The notes beneath the pieces are model-generated. The model searched no databases and was not told the origin of the DNA. It worked only from the letters and a program-made list of their open reading frames with translations. A DNA stretch of 13,576 nucleotides. Origin: Actinomycetes bacterium. Lineage in GTDB: Bacteria; Actinomycetota; Acidimicrobiia; Acidimicrobiales; Bog-793. Both the position numbers and the translations under genes were made by a program. Below, piece by piece: positions 7,750 to 13,576 of this stretch (its first letter is position 1; each line of letters opens with the position of its first letter). Location: positions 1-13,576 of the forward strand of contig JAJYGM010000299.1 in assembly GCA_021785095.1 (NCBI GenBank), given 5' to 3'.

Positions 7750-10498
7750 CTTCCCCACGTTCGAAGCCTTCTACCGTGCGATCAACGGGCGGGATCCGTT
7801 TCCCTGGCAGCGGAGGCTTGCCCAACAGGTGCGCAAGACTGGTTGGCCCGAAGGGGTTGGCGTCGGCACCGGCCTTGGCAAGACATCCTCTCTTGATGTC
7901 GCCGTGTGGACCATGGCTGCCGACCATGTGGTCGCGCCACGAGAACGTACAAGCCCGACCAGGGTGTGGTACGTCGTCAACAGGCGGCTTCTCGTGGATG
8001 CGGCCTTCGCGCACGGACGCCGGATCGGACGTTTACTCGCGAACCCCGCAGCCGTCGACGGATCACAAGAGCGTGAGATCCTCCGGGCTGTCGCTGACGG
8101 ACTAGCCGTGCGCCAGGGAGGCGCGGCAGGCGAGCCACTGCACGTCTGCCGGCTAAGGGGTGGTGCCGAACTCGGTGCCCGACCCCCCGATCCTGCGCAG
8201 CCAGCACTTGTCTTCGCCACGGTCGACATGTTCGCGAGCCGATGGCTCTTTCGGGGCTTCGGCACCTCTGCGGGCATGCGCTCGGTCGACGCAGCTCTTG
8301 CCGGTATCGACAGCCTCGTCCTGCTCGACGAAGCCCATCTTGCCCGCCCGCTCGCGGAGCTGGTCGAGCCGATCGCACAATGCGACCTCGGTGACGCGAG
8401 CACGATCCTTCCCGCGACACGGTGCCGGCCGGTGCTCGTGAACATGACCGCGACCGGAGACGGAAACGCCTTCGTCCTCGACGCCGACGACGAAGCGGAC
8501 CCGTTGGTGCGCAAGAGGCTGGACGCATCGAAGCCAGTCGCGCTGGTGAAGACTCCAAGGAAGAAGCTGGTCGGTGCGCTTGCCGACCAGGCGGTCGCGC
8601 TGCTTGCCTCCCGAAAGCCATCCGCCGCCGTCGTGTTCTGCAACGCGCCTTCGACCGCCCGTGCAGTGATGGGGGAGCTGGAGGGGGCGCGCTCACGACG
8701 TCGAGATCCCCTCGATGCCGATCTTGTGCTCCTGACCGGACGCATGCGCGAGCGCGAGGCGGCTTCGGTGCGCGAGACGATCCTCGATACAGCGGCAGGT
8801 GCCGCGGCCGGCCGCAATAGGCCGTCGAGGCGGTCGCGCCACCTCGTCGTTGTGGCGACCCAAACGCTGGAGGTCGGTGCCGACGTCGACTTCGACGTGC
8901 TGGTCACCGAGGCGTGCGGAGCGCGAGCCCTCATCCAGCGCCTCGGCCGGCTCAATCGTCTCGGCGAGATCGACGATGCCGCCGGAGCCGCCGTCCTCCC
9001 CGACGGGGAGACCCATTTCGGCATCTATGGAGAGGAGCCGCTCGCGCTTTGGAAGCGACTCGAGGAGCGTTCCTCGAACGCGACGATCGACATGTCGCCG
9101 CGGGCCGTCGTGGAAATCGTCGGACCTCCTGGCGACAGGCCTTCCCGCGCGGGCGAGGTACTCCCGGCCCATCTCTGGGAGTGGGCGAAGACAACGACGC
9201 CCCCTGTCGGAGAGGCGCCGCCCGAGCTGTTCTACGGGGGGCTCGACACGAACATCGCGGAGGTGTCCGTCCTCTGGCGAGCTGTTCTGCCAGGCAACGG
9301 CGAAGAGCTGGTTCCACCGGCCGTCGCCGACGAGTCAGTCGATGTCCCGATTGGTCAGGCTCGCACCGCACTCTCCGAGCTTCTCGGCGGGACCATCTGC
9401 CGCCTGGGAGTTGACCGGGTCACCGTCGAGTGCGACGTCCCACTCTCCCGGCTCCGCCCCGGTGACGTCGTGGTCGTGCCGGCTGACGCCGGCGGCTACG
9501 ACGCCTTCGGTTGGGCGCCGGAGGCACGCGAGAGCGTCCTCGACCTCTCCCTGCTGCGACAACCGGGGCCGCCGCTGCTACCGGCAGCCTTAGAGCAGCT
9601 CGTTGCGGGCGGCGAGGAACTGGCCGAGGCTGAGCGCCTGGCGAAGCTCGTTACCGCGCCACCGGAGCTGGACGAGGCTCTGGACCGCCAAGCGCTCGTC
9701 GGCGAGCTAGTCGTCCATCTCCGGCAAGCCGGCCGCAGCGCGTTCATCACCGACGCCGAATGGGAGATCCTGTCGCGACGCCTCACAGGCAGTGTCATCT
9801 ACCTGCCGGGTGACGTGGCAGGCCGCCTGGAGCTGCGGCGCGGGCCCAGCACGGAACAGCAGGCCGAGCTGCGATCGGACGTGTTCGACGAGCTGAGCTT
9901 CACCGCCACCTCCGCCTCCCTCTCGGATCACCTCGGAGCCGTCGGCGAGATGGCGGGACGGATCGCCGAGCACCTGGGTATTCCTCCTGTACTCCGCGAA
10001 GCCGTGGCGGCGGCTGGACGCTTCCACGACCTCGGCAAGGTGGACCGCCGCTTCCAACGCTGGCTCCACTCTGCGGGGCCGGCACCGGAACCGGTGGCGA
10101 AGTCATCGACTTCCCGGGAGCGCTGGCGACGCGACCGCATCGCGGCAGGATGGCCGGCCGGGGGGCGCCACGAAGAGCTCTCTCGGCGCCTGCTCGAAGC
10201 CTGGCTGACCACGCACGAACCCCCTTGGGACCCGGATCTCGTTCTGCACCTGGTTGTGAGCCATCACGGCGCCGGGCGTCCCCTGGTGGAAGGTGTTCTC
10301 GACGGCTTGCCGGTCGCGCTGAGTTCTCTCGTCGACGGCGACTCTGCCGAGGCTTCCGGGGATCTCTCGAATGTCGACTGGAGTCAGCCGGCGAGATTTC
10401 GGCGATGCTGCGAGAGCTACGGGTACTGGGGGCTCGCCCTTCTCGAGGCGATCGTGCGGCAAGCGGATCATCAGGTGAGCAAGGTGGTGGTGGCATGA
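7742..10498 (+). CDS. cas3: Cas3 helicase-nuclease with C-terminal HD domain (type I-G)
   Basis: This encodes 918 residues. The helicase comes first: GTGLGKTS (K47, T48), DEAH at 196-199, MTAT as motif III, VVFCNAPSTA, ATQTLEVGADVDFD, and QRLGRLNR (399-406). The HD nuclease lies at the C-terminus: FHDLGK with H762 and D763, RHEE with H810, SHHG with H841 and H842, and a late D909 in RQADHQ. This order (helicase then HD) is the reverse of most Cas3 proteins and is typical of type I-G. The role is ATP-driven 3'-5' unwinding and degradation of the non-target strand after Cascade recruitment. The ATG at 7742 overlaps the csb2 end by 8 bases, with a purine-rich GAGGGCGGA before it. All catalytic residues examined are present, so it should be active. 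Confidence 0.93.
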   Translation: MDDFPTFEAFYRAINGRDPFPWQRRLAQQVRKTGWPEGVGVGTGLGKTSSLDVAVWTMAADHVVAPRERTSPTRVWYVVNRRLLVDAAFAHGRRIGRLLANPAAVDGSQEREILRAVADGLAVRQGGAAGEPLHVCRLRGGAELGARPPDPAQPALVFATVDMFASRWLFRGFGTSAGMRSVDAALAGIDSLVLLDEAHLARPLAELVEPIAQCDLGDASTILPATRCRPVLVNMTATGDGNAFVLDADDEADPLVRKRLDASKPVALVKTPRKKLVGALADQAVALLASRKPSAAVVFCNAPSTARAVMGELEGARSRRRDPLDADLVLLTGRMREREAASVRETILDTAAGAAAGRNRPSRRSRHLVVVATQTLEVGADVDFDVLVTEACGARALIQRLGRLNRLGEIDDAAGAAVLPDGETHFGIYGEEPLALWKRLEERSSNATIDMSPRAVVEIVGPPGDRPSRAGEVLPAHLWEWAKTTTPPVGEAPPELFYGGLDTNIAEVSVLWRAVLPGNGEELVPPAVADESVDVPIGQARTALSELLGGTICRLGVDRVTVECDVPLSRLRPGDVVVVPADAGGYDAFGWAPEARESVLDLSLLRQPGPPLLPAALEQLVAGGEELAEAERLAKLVTAPPELDEALDRQALVGELVVHLRQAGRSAFITDAEWEILSRRLTGSVIYLPGDVAGRLELRRGPSTEQQAELRSDVFDELSFTATSASLSDHLGAVGEMAGRIAEHLGIPPVLREAVAAAGRFHDLGKVDRRFQRWLHSAGPAPEPVAKSSTSRERWRRDRIAAGWPAGGRHEELSRRLLEAWLTTHEPPWDPDLVLHLVVSHHGAGRPLVEGVLDGLPVALSSLVDGDSAEASGDLSNVDWSQPARFRRCCESYGYWGLALLEAIVRQADHQVSKVVVA

Positions 10499-11373
10499 GC
10501 GTGACGTTCGAGGCTCCAGGGTTGACGGCGGACTGGCTCAACGGCTGGCTCGCCGCTATCGGCGTCACAGCCGGCGTCCCGGGAGTTGCCCTGTCATGGA
10601 GCGACGACGGCGTTCCCTTTGCCGTCTTCCACTGCGATGACAACGATGTCGATCTCGTCGCGGCGACAGCCGAGGCCTTACCGCGCACGGCTTTACTGGA
10701 CCAGAGCGTGATCGCGCGACGGCATGAGAAGCTTGCCGAGTTTCCCCGCAACGTTACCCTTGACATCTATCGCGAGAGAGCCATGGCAGAGCGCGAGCTC
10801 AGGACGTTCGAGCTTGCCGCGTCAGTGTCCGACCTTCGTGTCGACGCGAACCTGGACAACCTGGATCACGGCGCGTTCGATCCTCCCGCGCCGAAAGGTG
10901 AAACCCTGTGGTCGCGCGCGCTGAGATGCGCAAGGGAGGTGCCCGAACAGACAAGCGCCCGCCAAGAGGTCGTGCGGCAGACCTTGGCCGGCGTGGGGAG
11001 GCGCGTGAAAGCCAACGGTCTCGGCTTCGACCCACGCCGGCTACCCTCGAGCGTGCAGGGCTCAGGTGCTCAGGGGGACAACTATGCGGATCCCGTCGTG
11101 GAGCTCCTCTGCTTCCTCGGCCTGGCGCTCTTCCCGACCCGCGGCAACGGCAGGTACATCCGTCAGCGGGGATGGCGCGACCGGGCGACACAGCGCGGTG
11201 CCTTCCAATGGCTTGCATGGCGACCTGCTCTGGACCGTTGGGCGATAGACGCTCTCCTCGACATCGCCAAACCGACACCACGAGACGTGATCGCCCGTTT
11301 CGGGCTGGTGCCTTACCAGCCCACGGGATCGAGCGACGTTACCCGCGCATATTTTGCCGAGCGGCTGGCGTGA
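10495..11373 (+). CDS. Small Cas8-like subunit of type I-G (Csb3 / Cas3-extension type, tentative)
   Basis: This encodes 292 residues and starts in an ATGA overlap with cas3. The N-terminus, FEAPGLTADWLNGWLAAIGVTAGVPGVALSW, resembles the 'lpGl....L..yLaalGvL' opening of Cas8u/Csx17/Csb3 proteins. Near residues 200-220 there is a VELLCFLGLALFPTRG segment of the kind seen in the same group. By position it fills the one missing slot of a type I-G complex, the large subunit that helps recognise the PAM and recruit Cas3. It is short for a large subunit. I cannot decide between Csb3, Cas8u2 and the so-called Cas3-extension family without a search. An in-frame GTG at 11005, preceded by GGGGAGG, could start a 122-residue C-terminal product. 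The gene ends in a GTGA overlap with cas4. Confidence 0.68.
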   Translation: MSVTFEAPGLTADWLNGWLAAIGVTAGVPGVALSWSDDGVPFAVFHCDDNDVDLVAATAEALPRTALLDQSVIARRHEKLAEFPRNVTLDIYRERAMAERELRTFELAASVSDLRVDANLDNLDHGAFDPPAPKGETLWSRALRCAREVPEQTSARQEVVRQTLAGVGRRVKANGLGFDPRRLPSSVQGSGAQGDNYADPVVELLCFLGLALFPTRGNGRYIRQRGWRDRATQRGAFQWLAWRPALDRWAIDALLDIAKPTPRDVIARFGLVPYQPTGSSDVTRAYFAERLA

Positions 11374-11987
11374 CCGTAGAACCGGTCGTCCTGGTCTCCG
11401 CACTCGAACACCACCTCTACTGCCCGCGCCAGTGCGCGCTCATCCACGTGGACGGGATCTGGGCCGATAATCGCGCAACGGTCGCCGGGAGCCGCGCTCA
11501 TCGACGGGTCGACACGCCGGGCAGCCGGCAGGAGCGGGGCCGGACCGTCGCGCGTGCGCTGCCGCTCCACTCCGAGCGCTACGGTCTGTCGGGCCGATCG
11601 GACGGCATCGAGATATCACCTGACGGCCAGCTTGCTCCTGTCGAGCACAAGGCGGGGGTTCGCCATGGTCGGAGCGCTGAGGTGCAACTTGGCGCGCAGG
11701 CGCTCTGCCTTGAAGAGATGTTCGACTGCCAGGTCCCTTTCGGGTGGCTGTGGTACGGAGCACCACGCCGTCGAGAGCGCATCGACATCGATGCGGCGTT
11801 ACGCGACTTGACGATCGCGACCATCGAGGAGATCCGGGCCAACATCGTCGGCGGCGTCCTTCCGGCTCCGGTCAACGACGAGCGCTGCCGGGCATGTCAG
11901 CTCGAATCCGTGTGCCTTCCCGAGGTCGTCGTCGACACGGCGCGCGTATCCCGACACATCGAAACGGACGTGCTCGGATGCGTGTGA
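11370..11987 (+). CDS. cas4: Cas4 (RecB-like nuclease, separate from Cas1)
   Basis: This encodes 205 residues from a GTG start inside a 4-base GTGA overlap with the previous gene. Cas4 trims prespacers and helps select those with a correct PAM before integration. The four-cysteine iron-sulphur site is visible as YCPRQC (C18, with C22 also present) and CRACQLESVC (C173, C176, C182). The RecB nuclease residues are H44 in AHRRVD, D78 in GRSDGIE, E92 and K94 in VEHKAG, and a Q-based motif QLGAQALCLEEMF after it. All appear intact. In many type I-G loci Cas4 is fused to Cas1; here the cas4 frame stops at 11987, ten bases into cas1. The tail after the last cysteines (about 23 residues) corresponds to where the linker of fused proteins would lie. 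Confidence 0.9.
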   Translation: MTVEPVVLVSALEHHLYCPRQCALIHVDGIWADNRATVAGSRAHRRVDTPGSRQERGRTVARALPLHSERYGLSGRSDGIEISPDGQLAPVEHKAGVRHGRSAEVQLGAQALCLEEMFDCQVPFGWLWYGAPRRRERIDIDAALRDLTIATIEEIRANIVGGVLPAPVNDERCRACQLESVCLPEVVVDTARVSRHIETDVLGCV

Positions 11988-13000
11988 GTGGGACGCTCTA
12001 TGTCTGCGACCATCGCGCGCGCCTTCGGCTTCACCACGGGACGCTGCGGGTCGAACAACCCTCCGGCTGGGAGCGCGTCCCCATCGAGGCCCTCGATGGC
12101 GTCGTGCTCACGGGGAGGGCAGAGATCACCAACGACGCTATCGGTGAGCTTGTCAGGCACGGAATCCGGGTCGCAGCACTTTCCCGCACGGGGCGGCTCC
12201 GCTTCGCCATCGGCGGACCGGTCTCTGGTAACGTCCACCTCCGCCTCGCCCAGGTTCGGGCTTCGGATGACGCGCTGGAGACTGCTCGTCTTTGCCGCTG
12301 GATCGTTGCCGCGAAGCTGCAGAATTGCCGACGTTCGATTCAACGATGGTCCTGGGACGCTGATGCCGTGGCTCGATCGGCCATGGAGCGTGAGGCCGAG
12401 TGGATCGCCGACCGGATCCGCTATCTCGGAGCGACACAGGACGGAGACAAGATCCGGGGTATCGAGGGAGACGGGACCCGCAGCTACTTCCACTGTCTCG
12501 GGCTACACCTCGGCCGTGGGGAGGAAGTTCTCGGATTTGTGCGCCGGACGCGACGGCCACCGCGCGACCCCGTCAACGCTCTGTTGGGATTCGCATACGG
12601 TTTGGTGCTCGCCGAGGTCGTCGGCGCGCTCGAGGCCGTCGGGCTCGATCCCCAGATCGGGTTCCTGCACCGCCCCCGGTCCGGGCGGCCTTCGCTGGCG
12701 CTCGACCTTCTCGAGGAGCTCCGCCCTTCGGTGGCGGACCGCTTCTGCGTGGCAGTGCTCTCGCGTAGGCAAGTCCGGGCAGAACACTTCCAGACCATTG
12801 GCCCCGGGTGCTACCTGACTGACGATGGCAGGGCCAATGTGCTCGTGCTCTACGAAGAACACAAGAGTGCGGAAATTGACCACTCCGTGCTCGGCCGCCG
12901 GATCGGGCGGTGGATGCTCCCTGTCGTGCAAGCGACCCTTCTGGCTCGGTACCTACGGGGCGATCTGCCAGCGTACCCTCCGTACTTGACGACATCCTGA
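11978..13000 (+). CDS. cas1: Cas1 integrase
   Basis: This encodes 340 residues. Cas1 forms the integrase with Cas2 and inserts new spacers at the leader end of the array. The metal-binding residues are visible: E163 in IRGIEGDGTRSYF, H231 in GFLHRPRSGRPSLALDLLEELRP, and D243 and E246 in the same segment. The helical region RDPVNALLGFAYGLVLAEVVGALEAVGLDPQIG is classic Cas1. The N-terminal beta domain starts with LYVCDHRARLRLHHGTLRV. The ATG at 11978 overlaps cas4 by 10 bases. A GTG at 11984 would lose only two residues and cannot be excluded. Cas1 reads in the -1 frame relative to cas4, so the two are separate proteins as sequenced. The last base is shared with the cas2 ATG. Confidence 0.95.
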   Translation: MRVSGTLYVCDHRARLRLHHGTLRVEQPSGWERVPIEALDGVVLTGRAEITNDAIGELVRHGIRVAALSRTGRLRFAIGGPVSGNVHLRLAQVRASDDALETARLCRWIVAAKLQNCRRSIQRWSWDADAVARSAMEREAEWIADRIRYLGATQDGDKIRGIEGDGTRSYFHCLGLHLGRGEEVLGFVRRTRRPPRDPVNALLGFAYGLVLAEVVGALEAVGLDPQIGFLHRPRSGRPSLALDLLEELRPSVADRFCVAVLSRRQVRAEHFQTIGPGCYLTDDGRANVLVLYEEHKSAEIDHSVLGRRIGRWMLPVVQATLLARYLRGDLPAYPPYLTTS

Positions 13001-13290
13001 TGGACCTGCTCGTTACTTATGACGTCGATACGACCACCAAGAGCGGTCAGCGACGGCTGCGTCACGTGGCCGAGATCTGCGAGCGTTTCGGCGTGCGCGT
13101 TCAGCTGTCCGTGTTCGAATGCCGCCTCGAGCCGAGGGCGTTCGAGTCCCTGAAGATCGAGCTTTCGGATGTGATCGACCGTGAGCTGGACACGATCGAT
13201 ATCTATCGCTTCGACCGCCCGATCGCGGAGATCCGGACCTCCCTTGGGCGGTCCCACGAGACGCGTCCGGGCGGAGCGTGGGTTTTCTGA
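13000..13290 (+). CDS. cas2: Cas2 endoribonuclease-fold adaptation protein
   Basis: This encodes 96 residues, a normal Cas2 length. The N-terminus MDLLVTYDVDT carries the V-x-Y-D strand with D8, the conserved Asp. The next parts, GQRRLRHVAEICERFGVRVQLSVFECRL, are the family's first helix and second strand (usually 'R.RR..k.ce.yG.RvQ.SVFe..l'). A later IDIYRF matches the usual 'vriY.l' strand. Cas2 dimers bridge two Cas1 dimers during spacer integration. The ATG overlaps the cas1 stop by one base (TGATG), and no separate ribosome binding site is visible, so translation depends on cas1. It is the last gene of the operon, and its 3' end overlaps a hairpin. Confidence 0.95.
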   Translation: MDLLVTYDVDTTTKSGQRRLRHVAEICERFGVRVQLSVFECRLEPRAFESLKIELSDVIDRELDTIDIYRFDRPIAEIRTSLGRSHETRPGGAWVF

Positions 13291-13303
13291 CCCGCCCCCG
13301 GAC
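13265..13303 (+). terminator. Hairpin spanning the cas2 stop codon
   Basis: GTCCGGG (13265-13271) pairs with CCCGGAC (13297-13303), and an inner stem GTGGGT/ACCCGC (13278-13283 with 13290-13295, one G-T wobble) closes a TTTCTG loop. The stop codon lies in the apical region. No T-tract follows. It may end or attenuate the cas mRNA before the leader. Confidence 0.45.
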
Positions 13304-13516
13304 CTCTAGTGATCCTTGACAACTGACGGTTGAGACGTGCCTACGGCGACAGCACCGCGCGCGAGCTTCCGGCTTGTGAAGAACTTGTCGGCGCCCGTGG
13401 ACAATGATCCGACGCTCGCGGTGTAAAGTTGGAAGGTGCTCTCCTACCTGGGAGGATCGGTTGCTGGCAACCACCGCATGGGCACTCCCCTACTTGCCAC
13501 GATTTGTCAAGAGGGG
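13304..13516 (+). promoter_or_regulatory. Putative CRISPR leader
   Basis: About 210 bases between cas2 and the candidate repeat hold no credible gene. The stretch is visibly richer in A and T than the neighbouring coding sequence, as leaders usually are. It contains the palindrome GGTTGCTGGCAACC (13459-13472), a smaller CTCC/GGAG hairpin (13441-13454), and an 8-base inverted pair CTTGACAA (13315-13322) and TTGTCAAG (13504-13511) that frames the region. A TGGACA at 13398 and TGTAAA at 13422 could be a weak array promoter (18-base spacing), but this is low confidence. In CRISPR loci the leader promotes array transcription and guides Cas1-Cas2 integration. The identification depends on the repeat call that follows. 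Confidence 0.5.
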
Positions 13517-13552
13517 CGTTGCCGGGGGTCTACCCCCGGCCCTCGTTGAGCG
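13517..13552 (+). CRISPR. Candidate first CRISPR repeat (array continues beyond the window)
   Basis: The element holds a perfect inverted repeat, GCCGGGGGT/ACCCCCGGC at 13521-13540, followed by CCTCGTTGAGC. A strong stem followed by a 3' end of the 'C-T/C-T-C-A/G-TTGAG' or 'ATTGAAGC' kind is how I recall type I-G (I-U) repeats, read in the same direction as the cas genes; this is from memory. The last eight bases would be the crRNA 5' handle, and the stem is a fit Cas6 substrate. The boundaries are a guess, within a few bases, for a repeat of about 36. Only one copy is present, and 13553-13576 would be the start of the first spacer. The alternative is a plain terminator hairpin. Confidence 0.5.
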
Positions 13553-13576
13553 CGCCGTCGTCGCTCACGGCCGGCC

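Noticed and set aside
7771..9024. A 417-codon open frame on the minus strand within cas3
   Set aside because: Its composition is Ser/Arg/Ala-rich with no family resemblance, and the + strand frame contains every Cas3 motif.
11084..11086. An ATG preceded by GGGGGA as an internal start in the cas8-like gene
   Set aside because: It is out of frame with that gene and opens only a short frame; the GTG at 11005 is the in-frame candidate.
11960..12000. A programmed frameshift fusing Cas4 to Cas1
   Set aside because: The shift would need to be -1, but no slippery heptamer is present at the junction, and cas1 has its own ATG.
13013..13474. A 153-codon open frame on the minus strand across cas2 and the leader
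   Set aside because: It is antisense to a clear cas2, and its residues show no family; an array leader is the better explanation for the non-coding part.
1..13576. Insertion sequences, tRNA or rRNA genes, toxin-antitoxin pairs, anti-CRISPR genes
   Set aside because: I looked for transposase motifs, tRNA-like cloverleaves and small partner genes, and saw none I could support.

Overview
The window is high-GC DNA, very probably from an actinobacterium. This rests on the strong G/C bias at third codon positions, GTG starts, long spurious ORFs on both strands, and the pairing of a large SNF2 helicase with a SWIM zinc-finger protein. The species cannot be named from the sequence. All genes are on the + strand.

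Left part (1-4805): the window opens inside the last 75 codons of a CaiB/BaiF-type (family III) CoA-transferase, which is followed by a hairpin. Then come a 1041-codon SNF2-family helicase and, 58 bases later, a SWIM zinc-finger protein. These two probably form one transcription unit. A 300-base gap (4806-5116) with a cluster of GC-rich hairpins separates them from the next operon.

Right part (5117-13290): a compact seven-gene type I-G (formerly I-U) CRISPR-Cas operon. The order is csb1 (Cas7 backbone), csb2 (Cas5-Cas6 fusion), cas3 (helicase first, HD nuclease at the C-terminus), a small Cas8-like gene (Csb3 / Cas3-extension type), cas4, cas1 and cas2. Every adjacent pair overlaps by 1 to 10 bases, so the operon looks translationally coupled. 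Csb1, Csb2 and the Cas8-like protein should form the crRNA-guided surveillance complex. Csb2 should also process crRNA. Cas3 should degrade the target. Cas4, Cas1 and Cas2 should acquire spacers. All catalytic motifs I looked for are present, so the system looks intact.

Right edge (13291-13576): a hairpin overlaps the end of cas2. It is followed by about 210 bases of non-coding, palindrome-rich sequence that fits a CRISPR leader. Near 13517-13552 there is a hairpin-containing element whose 3' end (CCTCGTTGAGC) resembles type I-G repeats. The window seems to stop inside the first spacer, so the array itself cannot be confirmed here.

The points most worth checking are the unfused cas4 and cas1, a possible internal start in the cas8-like gene that would give a Cas11-sized product, and the candidate first repeat.
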